Positions 1 through 9,317 of a stretch of DNA of 64,000 nucleotides are shown in pieces; within the stretch, counting starts at the first letter, position 1, and each line of letters starts with the position of its first letter. The translations under genes and the position numbers were made by a program. The notes beneath the pieces are model-generated. The model had not been told where the DNA came from. It worked only from the letters and a program-made list of their open reading frames with translations, and did not search any database. Source of the DNA: Pantoea sp. IMH (GTDB lineage: Bacteria > Pseudomonadota > Gammaproteobacteria > Enterobacterales > Enterobacteriaceae); assembly GCF_000599885.1 (NCBI RefSeq), contig NZ_JFGT01000005.1:434001-498000 (forward strand), read 5' to 3'.

Positions 1-230
1 GGATATTGCAGCGTAATGCGGTTAATCAAATCTTCGCCGCTGATGCCGGGCATAGAGATATCCAGCAGCAACAGATCCACGCCGCCTTCGCGCAGCCGCT
101 CCAGCACCTGGCCGCCGTCAGCCGCTTCCCCAACCACGTTAATGCCGTCGTCCAGCAGAAAAATTTGCTTCAGGCCTTCACGCATAATGGCGTGATCGTC
201 GGCAATCATCAGGCGTATTGCTTGCGTCAT
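1..230 (-). CDS. hrpY: HrpY response regulator, N-terminal part (cut by window edge)
   Basis: The minus-strand frame starts with ATG at 230 and runs open off the left end of the window. About 76 residues are visible and form a receiver domain: an early acidic pair in MIADDH, a probable phospho-acceptor aspartate in LLLLDISMPG, and the usual hydrophobic strands. This is the NarL/FixJ class of response regulators; the DNA-binding HTH lies outside the window. The ATG is 7 nt past the stop of the sensor kinase gene, so the two are co-transcribed. In Erwinia and Pantoea, HrpX/HrpY is the two-component pair feeding into hrpL expression. The name rests on this context plus the receiver sequence. Confidence 0.88.
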   Translation of the reverse strand, partial: MTQAIRLMIADDHAIMREGLKQIFLLDDGINVVGEAADGGQVLERLREGGVDLLLLDISMPGISGEDLINRITLQY

Positions 231-237
231 TGGTTAC

Positions 238-1737
238 TCACTTATCGTTCTTGTTAAACAGGGCGTGGGCAAGCACGCGCGGGCGATGCGGAAAGCTCAA
301 CTGGACGCGCGTGCCCTCGCCGGGACGGCTGTCGATGCAAACCTCGCCGTTCAGCATCGCCGCCCGCTCTACCATGCCCGGTAATCCCCAGGCGTTCGGG
401 CGCACATGCTGCATATCAAAGCCTCTGCCGTTATCCACCACATCGATCCGCAGCTTATCGCCATCCTGTTTCACAAAGATATAGACGCTGCTGGCTCCGG
501 CATGACGCTGCACATTGGTTAGCGACTCCTGGACCACACGAAACGCGGCGGTTACGCACTCATCGCTCAGGCGTAGCTCTTGTTCATGCGGGGGAATAAA
601 AATACAGCGGGTAGTATTGTGCTTATTGAATTCGTCGCGCAGCCACTCCAGCGCTGGCACCAGGCCCAGGTTCAACATATTGGGGCGCAGGCGGGTAGAG
701 ACATCGCGCACGACCTGGATGGTGCTGTCGACCAGCTGCATCAAATTATCCACCTGCTGATGCACCGCTTTGCCCGCTTCTGGCGACCGCATATGGATCA
801 GCGACAGGCCGACGCGTAGCGACGTTAAATGCTGACCGAGTTCATCATGGATCTCATGGGCAAGATGTTTACGTTCCGCCTCGCGTTGGGCTTCCTGATT
901 ACGCGCCAACAGGCGTAACTGTTGATGTGCCTCGCGCAGCTCCTCTTCTGCCAGACGAATGCCGGTAATATCGCGTCCGACCGTTAGCACGCTTTCCAGC
1001 TCGCCGTGCAGATCGTATTCCGGTACGCTGCGCACATGCAGAATACGCCGACGGCTGCCCTGCGTCAGCGTCAGTTCGCCTTCCGCCTCGGTGCCGCTCG
1101 CCAGGCTCTGTGATACCAGGCGCAGCAGCGCCATTCCGGTCTCGTTATGGGGAACAGCCTCCGTTAACTGGCGGCGGTAAATCTCCTGTTCGCGTCCTGC
1201 AAACCAGCTCAGCACCGGCGGATTAACATAAACACAACGCAGGGTCAGATCGAAGCGCGCGATCATATCCGGCGAGTTTTCCACCAGCGCCCGAAACTGC
1301 TTTTCACGCAGCTGCTGGACCGCCTCTTTCTGTTTCAGCTCGCGTACATCGCGCACCACGCACAGCACGTGCGGCTCGCCGCCGTGAAGATAGTGGCTGG
1401 AGCTAACCTGAACCGAGATCAGCTCTCCGCGACGGGGCGTATGTTGTGAAGTAAAGGTAATGCCCTCCGGGCGCATGGCCAGTTTCCACCACAGCGCGGT
1501 GACATCATTATCCTGTAGTTCATGATCGATAACCGCAAAGCTCAACTGCATCAAGGCGCGCTGGGAATAGCCCATTAATTTGCACGCCTTCTCATTGAAA
1601 TATTTTATACGCAGGTTGCGGTCCACTAAATAAATCGCATCATGAATACGATCCAGCGCAATAGAAGAAAGCGTATCGGGCGGCGTCAAAGCCGGATTAA
1701 TTGAATTAAAATAACCCTGCAATAGCGAGATCTCCAT
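238..1737 (-). CDS. hrpX: HrpX PAS-domain sensor histidine kinase
   Basis: 499 aa. Two PAS-like sensory modules (about residues 25-130 and 145-260) precede a HisKA_3 dimerisation helix with the motif HEIHDELGQ at 294-302, where His297 is the likely phosphorylated residue. A HATPase domain follows, with an N-box (VVQESLTNVQRHAG) and a G-box (DNGRGF). No transmembrane segment or signal peptide is apparent, so it is probably cytosolic, as for HrpX of Erwinia and Pantoea. It pairs with the response regulator whose gene starts 7 nt downstream. Together they are expected to convert an internal or environmental cue into hrpL expression. The 100 nt between hrpL and hrpX contain a short GC-rich palindrome (around 1771-1782) but no clear terminator. 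Confidence 0.88.
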   Translation of the reverse strand: MEISLLQGYFNSINPALTPPDTLSSIALDRIHDAIYLVDRNLRIKYFNEKACKLMGYSQRALMQLSFAVIDHELQDNDVTALWWKLAMRPEGITFTSQHTPRRGELISVQVSSSHYLHGGEPHVLCVVRDVRELKQKEAVQQLREKQFRALVENSPDMIARFDLTLRCVYVNPPVLSWFAGREQEIYRRQLTEAVPHNETGMALLRLVSQSLASGTEAEGELTLTQGSRRRILHVRSVPEYDLHGELESVLTVGRDITGIRLAEEELREAHQQLRLLARNQEAQREAERKHLAHEIHDELGQHLTSLRVGLSLIHMRSPEAGKAVHQQVDNLMQLVDSTIQVVRDVSTRLRPNMLNLGLVPALEWLRDEFNKHNTTRCIFIPPHEQELRLSDECVTAAFRVVQESLTNVQRHAGASSVYIFVKQDGDKLRIDVVDNGRGFDMQHVRPNAWGLPGMVERAAMLNGEVCIDSRPGEGTRVQLSFPHRPRVLAHALFNKNDK

Positions 1738-1837
1738 TTTCTTACATCATTAATCAGCACCAAAAACATCCCGGCGCCGGGCCAACAGAATAAACTTCCC
1801 GTCAAGTTTATCATGCCCGCGTAATGTCAGGATAATC

Positions 1838-2368
1838 TCAGGCATAAACACGGCTTTTTAGCGTCTCCCTGGCGCGAGAAAGTCGGGAGCGAACGGTCCC
1901 CACTGGAATATTAAGCTGTTGCGCCACATCCTGATAGCTGCCGTCATGCCCAACCAGAATCGACAGCATGGTTTTCAAATCGTCCGGCAATGTTTCGATC
2001 GAGGCCAGCGTCGCGCCTAAAACCCGTTCATTTTCCGTGATATCGCTGGGATCGCTGTCACAATGCAGATTGGTAAGAATATCGTCGTTTAGCGAATCAA
2101 ATAAAAAACGCCCCTGCTGGCCCTTATAATAATTACGAATCAAATTAATAGCGATACCAAACATCCAGGTTTCCGGGCGTGACGCGCCGATAAATTTATG
2201 ACCATTGCGCAGCACCTCCAGGCAGGTCATTTGTGCGATATCCTCCACATCTTCGTGATTAGCCACACGCTTACGAATAAAATTCAGCAATTTCTTATTA
2301 TTTTCTTTAAAAACTTCAGCCCAGTCGATGGCAACGGTAATTGGCTGACAGGCAGTTGCGTTGAGCAT
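1838..2368 (-). CDS. hrpL: HrpL, ECF sigma factor of the T3SS regulon
   Basis: 176 aa from the ATG at 2368, which is preceded by a GGAG Shine-Dalgarno; a longer frame upstream would run through the promoter. The sigma region 2 core is recognisable (HEDVEDIAQMTCLEVLRN, then ETWMFGIAINLIRNYY) and so is a region 4 HTH near the C-terminus (YQDVAQQLNIPVGTVRSRLS). The length fits the compact HrpL/ECF family. HrpL directs RNA polymerase to hrp boxes, five of which are visible in this window upstream of hrpJ, hrpF, hrpA, the harpin pair and the harpin-transglycosylase gene. Transcription of hrpL itself should need sigma-54 and HrpS. Confidence 0.93.
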   Translation of the reverse strand: MLNATACQPITVAIDWAEVFKENNKKLLNFIRKRVANHEDVEDIAQMTCLEVLRNGHKFIGASRPETWMFGIAINLIRNYYKGQQGRFLFDSLNDDILTNLHCDSDPSDITENERVLGATLASIETLPDDLKTMLSILVGHDGSYQDVAQQLNIPVGTVRSRLSRARETLKSRVYA

Positions 2369-2412
2369 TTTATTTTCTCCAGAGGAATCAATAGTAATGG
2401 CCCACTGGATAT

Positions 2413-2428
2413 AGCAAGCGCTGTGCCA
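2413..2428 (-). promoter_or_regulatory. sigma-54 promoter of hrpL
   Basis: Read on the minus strand this is TGGCAC-AGCGC-TTGCT, a full match to the -24/-12 consensus (TGGCAC-N5-TTGCW) with GG and GC separated by 10 nt. It lies 45 nt upstream of the hrpL start codon, as expected for the HrpS-dependent promoter of Erwinia-type hrpL genes. Confidence 0.9.
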
Positions 2429-2597
2429 GGAAAAAAAGATCAACTAACAGCTTGTTTTTATTATTTACTGGAGAAGCCTCCAGGATATTTCTGAGAAAGA
2501 ATCGGCAAAAAAGGTTTTATTTGCTGTGCCATATTTTACACAAGTTTCCTTGCTGAATTATTTCGCAGCGGTGAGAATTTTTTTATTTATTTTTGAC

Positions 2598-2625
2598 GGA
2601 ACCCAGGCGGCCGTATCGCCACATA
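2598..2625 (+). promoter_or_regulatory. hrp box upstream of hrpJ
   Basis: GGAACC, a 15-nt spacer, then CCACATA. This matches the HrpL promoter consensus exactly. It lies 30 nt before the chosen hrpJ start and inside the longer open frame that begins at 2526, which argues for the downstream start. Confidence 0.92.
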
Positions 2626-2654
2626 ATCGGGGTCAACCTGATGAGGAACTGGCG

Positions 2655-3779
2655 ATGCTGAAAAGCTCAATGACGCCGCTGATGCCGCACCCACTTAAAG
2701 CCCTGATGAAAGCTGCCGACAGCGGCACGCAGAAAAATGCCAGCCGGGCAGGGGAACACCCGTCTGCCGCTGCCAGCGCCAATGACATGAAAGAAGAGGT
2801 GGGGATGATGTTCACCGAGCGCGCTGAAAGCCAGAAAAAGGCCGAGCAGCGCCGGGTACAGCAGCAGCACCTGCGTCACCGGAAGAACGCAGGCAAGGTT
2901 GAACTGCACCGGCTTTACGCCATGCTCGACTCAGGCGATCGGTCACGGCGCGAAGCGCATCTCAGCCAGATGCGCGAAGCGCTAAAACGCAAGCCACCAG
3001 CGGATACCGATGAACTGCTGGCGCAGCTGGATAACGATCCGGCACGCTGCGATCTGCTGCTGCGCGTCATGGAACGCGAAGCGCGCGAGCAGGGCGATGA
3101 GGAACTGAGCCAGACCATCGCCACCCATTTACAAACGCTGGAAAGCCAGCATGGCGAGCGCCTGCGCGCCGGTCTGAACACTGCCGCCGCCTTTGCGGAA
3201 GCTACGCCCCATGCCGGGCAACGGCAGACGCTGCGCAATCTCTATTACGACAGCATCGTTCATCAGCAGTCGGCGATTGCCATGGTCGATTTACTGCTGG
3301 CGCATACCGAGCCGTCGCAGTTCGTCTCCGGCCTGCGCACCTTACAGCGGGCGTTGGCGGATGATATTGCCGCGCTGGCGTCTTCTATCAGCACCGGTGC
3401 GCTGCGCCATATTCAGAATGGCCTGGCGGAAGCGCGGCAGGTGGGACATACCCTGGAAGAGAGTCAAAAGCTGCTGAATCGCATGGCGGGGAAAATGACG
3501 CTACATGCCGTTAGCGGCGTGGATCTGACGCGCCGCCTGCTGCATCTCAGTCATCACGGCGCCTGGCAACAAGATTTACAGCAGCTCGGCGAGGATGTGG
3601 TCGCCCATCCCACCGCGCGTCAGCTGTCGCAATTTTTTAACGCGATATTGCCGCTGGTGCGCAGCCTGCCGCTGCCGCTGTGGAAAGTGAAAGATGGACG
3701 GAAAACCGCGCTGGCGCTGCTGGCGAGTCACAGCGTGATGCTGCTGGATAACGAACGTAAACAGGCGCGCCGCGCCTGA
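2655..3779 (+). CDS. hrpJ: HrpJ, T3SS gatekeeper (YopN/SepL family)
   Basis: 374 aa from the ATG at 2655. The open frame extends upstream to 2526, but that part contains the hrp box and cannot be transcribed from it. The protein is soluble and rich in helices, with charged repeats in the first 120 residues (many EREAREQ-type stretches), typical of the HrpJ/YopN/SepL gatekeepers. These proteins control the switch from secreting translocators to secreting effectors. It is the first gene of the operon running to hrcU, with hrcV 17 nt downstream. Assignment rests on the position directly before hrcV and the HrpJ-like composition; no catalytic motif is expected. Confidence 0.87.
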   Translation: MLKSSMTPLMPHPLKALMKAADSGTQKNASRAGEHPSAAASANDMKEEVGMMFTERAESQKKAEQRRVQQQHLRHRKNAGKVELHRLYAMLDSGDRSRREAHLSQMREALKRKPPADTDELLAQLDNDPARCDLLLRVMEREAREQGDEELSQTIATHLQTLESQHGERLRAGLNTAAAFAEATPHAGQRQTLRNLYYDSIVHQQSAIAMVDLLLAHTEPSQFVSGLRTLQRALADDIAALASSISTGALRHIQNGLAEARQVGHTLEESQKLLNRMAGKMTLHAVSGVDLTRRLLHLSHHGAWQQDLQQLGEDVVAHPTARQLSQFFNAILPLVRSLPLPLWKVKDGRKTALALLASHSVMLLDNERKQARRA

Positions 3780-3796
3780 TCGGGTAGAGACGCAAG

Positions 3797-5998
3797 ATGA
3801 ACGGCTTATTTTTAATTCTTAATAAAATCGCCATCAGCGCTATGCAGCGCTCGGAAATCGTCGGCGCGGTCTTCGCCATGGCGCTGGTGTTTATGCTGAT
3901 TATTCCGCTACCGCTGGCGCTGATCGATACATTGATTGCGCTGAACATCTGTCTGTCATCACTACTGATTGTACTGGCGATGTACCTGCCGAAGCCGCTG
4001 GCGTTTTCTACCTTTCCGGCGGTGCTGCTGCTGACCACCATGTTTCGCCTGGCGCTGTCGATTTCCGTTACCCGTCAGATCCTGATCCAGCAGGACGCCG
4101 GGCATATCGTTGAGGCGTTCGGCAGTTTCGTGGTCGGCGGCAACCTGGCGGTGGGCATGGTGATGTTTTTGATTCTGACGGTGGTGAACTTTCTGGTGAT
4201 CACCAAAGGATCGGAGCGCGTCGCGGAAGTGGCGGCGCGCTTCACCCTTGATGCGATGCCCGGTAAACAGATGTCGATAGACAGCGATCTGCGTGCTGGC
4301 CTGATCGATGTGCATCAGGCCAAATCGCGTCGTAGCGATCTGGCGAAAGAGAGCCAGCTGTTCGGGGCGATGGATGGCGCGATGAAGTTCGTTAAGGGCG
4401 ACGCCATCGCCGCGCTGGTGATCCTGTTTATTAACCTGGTTGGCGGCGTCAGTATCGGCGTGCTCCAGGTTGGCATGTCGGCGGGCGAGGCGATGCATGT
4501 CTTTTCGATCCTGACCATTGGCGACGGCCTGATCGCTCAGATCCCGGCATTGCTGATCTCACTCACCGCCGGGATGATCATTACCCGCGTTTCGTCAGAT
4601 AACGATACGGTGGAAACGCCCAACATCGGTCGCGAGATCGCCGAGCAGCTGACCAGCCAGCCGAAGGCGTGGATACTTGCCTCCATGGGTATGCTGGGCT
4701 TTGCGCTGGTGCCGGGGATGCCGGGTATGGTGTTTACCCTGCTGGCGATGATTACCCTTGGCAGCGGCGGCTTCCAGATCTGGCGCGCGAAGCATACGCT
4801 GCGGCTGGCGCAGCCGCAGATCGAAAACGAGGTAATCCCGCCGGAGCTAAATGGCCGAGAAGATCTGCGCCAGTTTAACCCGACGCGGCCTTACCTGATC
4901 CAGTTCCCGGTAGAGTGCCGCGGCAAAGCGGAAGCGCTCGATCTGGTCCAGGAGATCCGTCGTCTGCGTAACCGCATCGTTTACCACTTTGGTTTTACCC
5001 TGCCAGCCTTTGATATTGAGTTCAGCGACAAGCTGGTGGCAGATGAATTCCGCTTCTCGGTATATGAGATCCCAAAAGTGGTCGGCACCTTTAATACGCC
5101 CCGTGTCGCCGTCGAGGCACACTGGCAGGAGAGCCTGAGCGGCGAAGAACAGCAGCGGCTGGCGCAGGAGGCAGAGCAAACGGCGCTGCCCGAAACGGTT
5201 GAAGGCGAAGAAGCGGCTGCGCCGCTGCCTGGCGTGGCGCTGGGGCAGACCACGCGTCAGGAGACCGACTATCTCTGGCTGCCAGCCGATCATCCGCTGC
5301 TGGAAAATGAGGAGGTGGCGCGTTGGACCGCCGCCGGGCTGCTGCTGAAACGTATGGAAAACGCCATTCACGCCAGCAGCCCGCATTTTATCGGCCTGCA
5401 GGAAACCCGCGCGTTAATGGGCTGGCTGGAAAGCGAACAGCCGGAACTGGCGCAGGAGCTCCAGCGCGTGATGCCGCTGGCGCGTTTCTCCAGCGTGTTG
5501 CAAAAGCTGGTGGCGGAACGCATTCCGCTGCGTTCCGTGCGCGCCATTGCCGAAGCGCTCATCGAGCATGGCCAGCATGAGCGCGATGTCTTTCTGCTGA
5601 CCGAGCAGGTGCGCATTACCCTGAAAACCCACTTATGTCATCAGTACAGCCAGGTGGACGGCATTCATGCCTGGCTGCTGGCGCCAGAGCTGGAAGAGGC
5701 GCTGCGCGATAGCCTGCGCCAGACGCAAAACGATCTCTTCTTTGCGCTGAGCCAGGAACAGATCCAGGCCGTACATCAGCAAATTCGTATGGCCTTCCCG
5801 GCCAGCAATGAACAGCAAAAGGTACTGCTGGCGGCGCAGGATCTGCGCGGCCCGCTACGTGCGCTGATTGCGGAATCTTTCCATCAGGTGCCGGTGCTCT
5901 CCTTCGCTGAGCTGGAACCAACGCTGGCGGTGCATGTGCTGGGACGCCTGGAAGCAGATGCCCTGTTTTATTCACTCAACCACTGGGAGGGAGAATAA
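3797..5998 (+). CDS. hrcV: HrcV, export gate protein (FHIPEP family)
   Basis: 733 aa, close to the usual 690-710 aa for the family. The N-terminal half has about seven to eight membrane segments starting near residue 20. The family signature region is visible (RSDLAKESQLFGAMDGAMKF, then VKGD, near residues 181-204). The C-terminal half (after about 340) is the cytosolic domain that forms the nonameric ring receiving chaperone-effector complexes. It contains a Gln/Glu-rich linker around 435-475. The stop overlaps the hrpQ start by one base. It acts in the inner membrane at the centre of the export apparatus, and its conservation makes this one of the safest calls in the island. Confidence 0.95.
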   Translation: MNGLFLILNKIAISAMQRSEIVGAVFAMALVFMLIIPLPLALIDTLIALNICLSSLLIVLAMYLPKPLAFSTFPAVLLLTTMFRLALSISVTRQILIQQDAGHIVEAFGSFVVGGNLAVGMVMFLILTVVNFLVITKGSERVAEVAARFTLDAMPGKQMSIDSDLRAGLIDVHQAKSRRSDLAKESQLFGAMDGAMKFVKGDAIAALVILFINLVGGVSIGVLQVGMSAGEAMHVFSILTIGDGLIAQIPALLISLTAGMIITRVSSDNDTVETPNIGREIAEQLTSQPKAWILASMGMLGFALVPGMPGMVFTLLAMITLGSGGFQIWRAKHTLRLAQPQIENEVIPPELNGREDLRQFNPTRPYLIQFPVECRGKAEALDLVQEIRRLRNRIVYHFGFTLPAFDIEFSDKLVADEFRFSVYEIPKVVGTFNTPRVAVEAHWQESLSGEEQQRLAQEAEQTALPETVEGEEAAAPLPGVALGQTTRQETDYLWLPADHPLLENEEVARWTAAGLLLKRMENAIHASSPHFIGLQETRALMGWLESEQPELAQELQRVMPLARFSSVLQKLVAERIPLRSVRAIAEALIEHGQHERDVFLLTEQVRITLKTHLCHQYSQVDGIHAWLLAPELEEALRDSLRQTQNDLFFALSQEQIQAVHQQIRMAFPASNEQQKVLLAAQDLRGPLRALIAESFHQVPVLSFAELEPTLAVHVLGRLEADALFYSLNHWEGE

Positions 5999-6864
5999 TG
6001 TTTGAACTGCGCGTATTGTCAGGGTTGCACTGCGGAGCCGCGCTGCCGCTCAGCGGCGATCGCTGGCAGATTGGCGCGTCGGCGCAGGTCGATCTGTTGC
6101 TCAGCGATGAGAGCGTAGGCGGTTGCGAACGCTGGCTGCATCGTCAGGGAGAGCACTGGTGGCTGGCGGAACAGGAAGAGGCCAGCAGCGGAGAACCGGT
6201 CACGCTGGAAGAGCCGTTTGTGCTGGCGGGCGTCTGGCTGTGCGTGGCGCAGGCAAATACGCCCTGGCATGAGGCGGCCGCGCTGCCCGCCAGCGCTTTT
6301 GCGGCTGCCGCGGCTGACGCGCCGAAAGAGATCGCCGTATCCCGTACCGGCACGCCACGCTGGATGCGCGGGATGATGTTCGGCCTGCTGCTGTTGTTCA
6401 GCTTTACCGTGGTGAGCTGGATATTGCAGCCGACGGTTGCCCAGCCTGCCGCAGGTGAAAGCTCGCGCCCCGTCTGGGCAACGGTGGAAGATCTCCGTGC
6501 GCCGCTGCAAATTATGCTGCGGGAGCGCGATCTGGCTAACAACGTGAAAATTACCCGCCAGGGGGATCAGCTGCTGTTGAGCGGCACCCTGAGCAAGCCG
6601 CAAATCTCAGTATTTAACCGTATGATGACGCGTTTTTATGCACGTTACAGCGCCAGCGCGCCGGTAAAAAGCGCAGTGCGTCCGCTGGAGAAAGAGCTGC
6701 CGTTTCGTATCGTGCAGATCGCTACCGGATCGCGCGCCAATATCGTCACCGATGAAGGCGATCGACTGTTTATCGGCGATCAGGTTGGCGAACTGCGGTT
6801 GGTGGCGATCACCGACGATCGTATTGAATTCAGCGGGCAAGATCCGATTACGGTGAAATGGTAA
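5998..6864 (+). CDS. hrpQ: HrpQ, inner-membrane ring protein (YscD/PrgH-like)
   Basis: 288 aa. The first 85 residues look like the degenerate cytosolic FHA domain of YscD-type proteins. One membrane helix follows (about 126-144) and then a periplasmic region with ring-building fold features (residues 165-288). This is the usual HrpQ/YscD layout, though shorter than YscD. It would form the outer ring of the inner-membrane basal body around HrcJ. It is translationally coupled to both neighbours: it starts in the hrcV stop and ends within the start of hrcN. Confidence 0.87.
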   Translation: MFELRVLSGLHCGAALPLSGDRWQIGASAQVDLLLSDESVGGCERWLHRQGEHWWLAEQEEASSGEPVTLEEPFVLAGVWLCVAQANTPWHEAAALPASAFAAAAADAPKEIAVSRTGTPRWMRGMMFGLLLLFSFTVVSWILQPTVAQPAAGESSRPVWATVEDLRAPLQIMLRERDLANNVKITRQGDQLLLSGTLSKPQISVFNRMMTRFYARYSASAPVKSAVRPLEKELPFRIVQIATGSRANIVTDEGDRLFIGDQVGELRLVAITDDRIEFSGQDPITVKW

Positions 6865-8216
6865 TGAGCCTGGATCTCGACAGCTGGTTTAGCCAGCAGC
6901 AGCAGCGTTTGCAGCAGCCCGATGCGGTTAGCGTTTATGGCCGCATTACCGGTATCAGCGGCATTCTGCTGGAGTGCAGCCTGCCGCGGGCGCGTATCGG
7001 CGATCTTTGCCGCATCGAGCGTGACGCCGAAGAGAGCGTGATGGCGGAAGTGGTGGGCTTTAACCCGCAGCATACGCTGCTGTCGGCGCTGGGGCCGCTG
7101 GATGGCATTGCGCAGGGCGCACGGGTTACGCCGCTCTACCTGCCGCACAGTATTTGTGTCTCCGATGCGCTACTGGGCTGCGTGCTGGATGGCTTTGGTC
7201 GTCCGATTGACGGGCAGGGCGTTGGGGCCTTTGCCCTGCCGGGCGAGGCAGAACAGACCATTCCGGTACTGGGCGATGCGCCACCGCCCACCGCTCGTCC
7301 ACGCATTTCCACTCCGTTGCCGACCGGCGTACGTGCCATTGACGGTATGCTGACCATTGGCGTCGGCCAGCGCGTCGGCGTATTTGCCGGGGCCGGCTGC
7401 GGTAAAACCACGCTGCTGGCGGAGCTGGCGCGTAACGCGCCCTGCGATGCGATCGTTTTCGGGCTGATAGGCGAGCGTGGTCGTGAGCTGCGCGAGTTCC
7501 TCGACCATGAACTGGACGAGGAGCTGCGCAGCCGCACGGTGCTGATCTGTTCTACCTCCGATCGCAGCAGCATGGAGCGCGCCCGCGCCGCCTTTACCGC
7601 CACCGCCATTGCCGAAGCCTTCCGCGAGCAGGGCAAAAGCGTACTGCTGATCCTCGATTCCCTGACCCGTTTCGCTCGCGCCCAGCGTGAAATTGGTCTG
7701 GCGCTGGGCGAACCACCCGGACGCGGCGGCCTGCCGCCGTCGGTGTATACCCTGCTGCCGGGGCTGCTGGAACGGGCCGGGCAAACTGAAAAGGGGGCGA
7801 TCACCGCGCTCTATTCAGTGCTGATTGAAGCCGACTCAATGAATGACCCGGTGGCCGATGAGGTGCGATCGCTGATCGACGGCCATATCGTGCTGTCTCG
7901 TCGTCTGGCAGAGCGCGGCCACTATCCTGCCATTGATGTGCTGACCAGTCTGAGCCGTACCATGAGCAATGTGGTGGAACGCGAGCAGATGCAGGACGCC
8001 ACCCAGCTGCGCCGCATGATGGCAGCGTGGCAACAGGTGGAAATGCTGATTCGCCTGGGGGAATACCAGCCGGGACATGATGCGATGACCGATGCGGCGG
8101 TAGAGGCGCAGCCGGTGATTAACGGGTATTTACGCCAGGCGACGCGCGCGCCCAGCGACTGGGAGAGCACGCTGCACCATCTTTCGGAGGTAAGCCAACA
8201 TGCGCCAGAGAATTAA
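6858..8216 (+). CDS. hrcN: HrcN, T3SS ATPase
   Basis: 452 aa, with a possible alternative start two codons later at 6864 (TAATG coupling with hrpQ). Homologous to F1 beta subunits and FliI. Walker A is GAGCGKTT at 178-185 and Walker B lies in VLLILDSLTRFARAQRE. The catalytic-glutamate region GLIGERGREL and the T3SS/flagellar signature with PPGRGGLPPSVYTLLP are also present. The enzyme hydrolyses ATP at the cytosolic base of the injectisome to release chaperones and unfold cargo. HrpO (stalk) follows with a 17-nt overlap. Confidence 0.95.
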   Translation: MVMSLDLDSWFSQQQQRLQQPDAVSVYGRITGISGILLECSLPRARIGDLCRIERDAEESVMAEVVGFNPQHTLLSALGPLDGIAQGARVTPLYLPHSICVSDALLGCVLDGFGRPIDGQGVGAFALPGEAEQTIPVLGDAPPPTARPRISTPLPTGVRAIDGMLTIGVGQRVGVFAGAGCGKTTLLAELARNAPCDAIVFGLIGERGRELREFLDHELDEELRSRTVLICSTSDRSSMERARAAFTATAIAEAFREQGKSVLLILDSLTRFARAQREIGLALGEPPGRGGLPPSVYTLLPGLLERAGQTEKGAITALYSVLIEADSMNDPVADEVRSLIDGHIVLSRRLAERGHYPAIDVLTSLSRTMSNVVEREQMQDATQLRRMMAAWQQVEMLIRLGEYQPGHDAMTDAAVEAQPVINGYLRQATRAPSDWESTLHHLSEVSQHAPEN

Positions 8217-8661
8217 TCCGGTTGAAGAGCTGGCAACGGACGATCCCGCCGCTGGCCTGCGTGAGGCGTTTGCGCTGCTGATGCCGATTCGCCGCCAGCG
8301 TCTGCGCCGCAGCGAACGCCAACAGCGTCAGCATGAACAGCAGCTGGCGCGTCTGCAGGAAGAAGAACGCGCCGCCGCCGAACAGCTCACCGAGCGACAG
8401 GGCAGCTATCAAACGCTGCGTGCCGGATTTGACGTCGCCTGTCTGGGCCATCAGCCGCTTTCTCAGCTACAGCGCGGTTTGCATCAGGAAGATCGCGCCG
8501 CCGAAGCGGTGCAGCAACAGCGTCAAACCGTACGCGAGAGCGCTGCGCAGTGCGCTGCGCAAAGCGAACAGCTGACGTCGGCGCGGGCAGAAACCCAGCT
8601 GCGCCAGCGCGAGCTGGAAAAACTGGAATTGTTGATGCAGGAACATGAGGTTAAGCCATGA
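8200..8661 (+). CDS. hrpO: HrpO, ATPase central stalk (YscO/FliJ type)
   Basis: 153 aa, almost entirely alpha-helical and coiled-coil, rich in Gln, Arg, Glu and Ala (for example ERQQRQHEQQLARLQEEERA). YscO/FliJ proteins have this composition and occupy this slot immediately after the ATPase gene. They form the stalk that inserts into the hexameric ATPase ring. The start overlaps the end of hrcN and the stop overlaps the hrpP start (ATGA). Identification is by composition and synteny, since sequence conservation in this family is low. Confidence 0.85.
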   Translation: MRQRINPVEELATDDPAAGLREAFALLMPIRRQRLRRSERQQRQHEQQLARLQEEERAAAEQLTERQGSYQTLRAGFDVACLGHQPLSQLQRGLHQEDRAAEAVQQQRQTVRESAAQCAAQSEQLTSARAETQLRQRELEKLELLMQEHEVKP

Positions 8662-9317
8662 ATCCTTTTGTGGATCGATCGATCACGGCGAAGCCGCGCC
8701 CGGAAGCCAAAACAACCGAGCCGCGTGAACCACGCCCGCCGACACGGCAAGAGACGCGTCCCGCACCGGCGCGGGCAAAAGCGCAGCCTGAACCGGTGCC
8801 GCAGGCTAAACCTGCGCCGCGCGGTGCGGATAAAACCCGTGGCGAGCGTAGCCAGGCCAGCCCCCAAAGCAGCGGCGCGAAACGCAACAGTGAACCGCCT
8901 GCCGCCAGCCCGGATGGTATGTTGTTCAGCGCGCTGCTGGATATTGCGCCGACGCCGCCCGCCTTGACAACCGGCGGCGTGGAGCTACAGGTGCAGCCGC
9001 GCCATGCGCACGCCGCCGAGCAGAGCACGCCAGGCGCCGCGCCGATGGCGCTCTGGCAGCCGCTGGAGGCGGAGCTGGGACGCATAACCGATCGTCAGCC
9101 TGATGGCCCGGTGGCGATGACGCTGCTGCTGCCGCGGCTTGGCGCGGTGGATGCGCGTTTGCAGCATCTGCCCGCCGGCGGCTGGGATATTGCGCTGCGC
9201 TTTTCACCTGCGGCGCTGGGGGCGCTGGAAGCGCATCAGGAACGCTGTCGCCAGGCGTTGCGACGACGGTTGACCAGCCGGGTACGCCTGCGCTTTGAAC
9301 AACGGGGGGCAGCATGA
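8658..9317 (+). CDS. hrpP: HrpP, substrate-specificity switch protein (YscP/FliK-like)
   Basis: 219 aa. The N-terminal 90 residues are disordered, dominated by Pro, Arg, Lys, Ala and Glu (PREPRPPTRQETRPAPARA). The C-terminal part (about 130-219) contains a more ordered segment ending in Arg-rich helices, consistent with a T3S4 switch domain. YscP/FliK-like proteins measure needle or pilus length and switch export from early to late substrates; HrpP is also secreted in related systems. Coupled to both neighbours by ATGA overlaps. Call made from position between hrpO and hrcQ and from the bipartite composition. Confidence 0.83.
   Translation: MNPFVDRSITAKPRPEAKTTEPREPRPPTRQETRPAPARAKAQPEPVPQAKPAPRGADKTRGERSQASPQSSGAKRNSEPPAASPDGMLFSALLDIAPTPPALTTGGVELQVQPRHAHAAEQSTPGAAPMALWQPLEAELGRITDRQPDGPVAMTLLLPRLGAVDARLQHLPAGGWDIALRFSPAALGALEAHQERCRQALRRRLTSRVRLRFEQRGAA

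Noticed and set aside
2526-2654. Upstream extension of the hrpJ reading frame
   Set aside because: It contains the hrp box at 2598-2625, so the HrpL transcript starts after it; the ATG at 2655 is the better start.
3962-4498. Long minus-strand open frame (178 codons) opposite hrcV
   Set aside because: Composition (His/Gln/Arg-rich) is typical of a shadow of a GC-rich membrane protein gene; hrcV is unambiguous.
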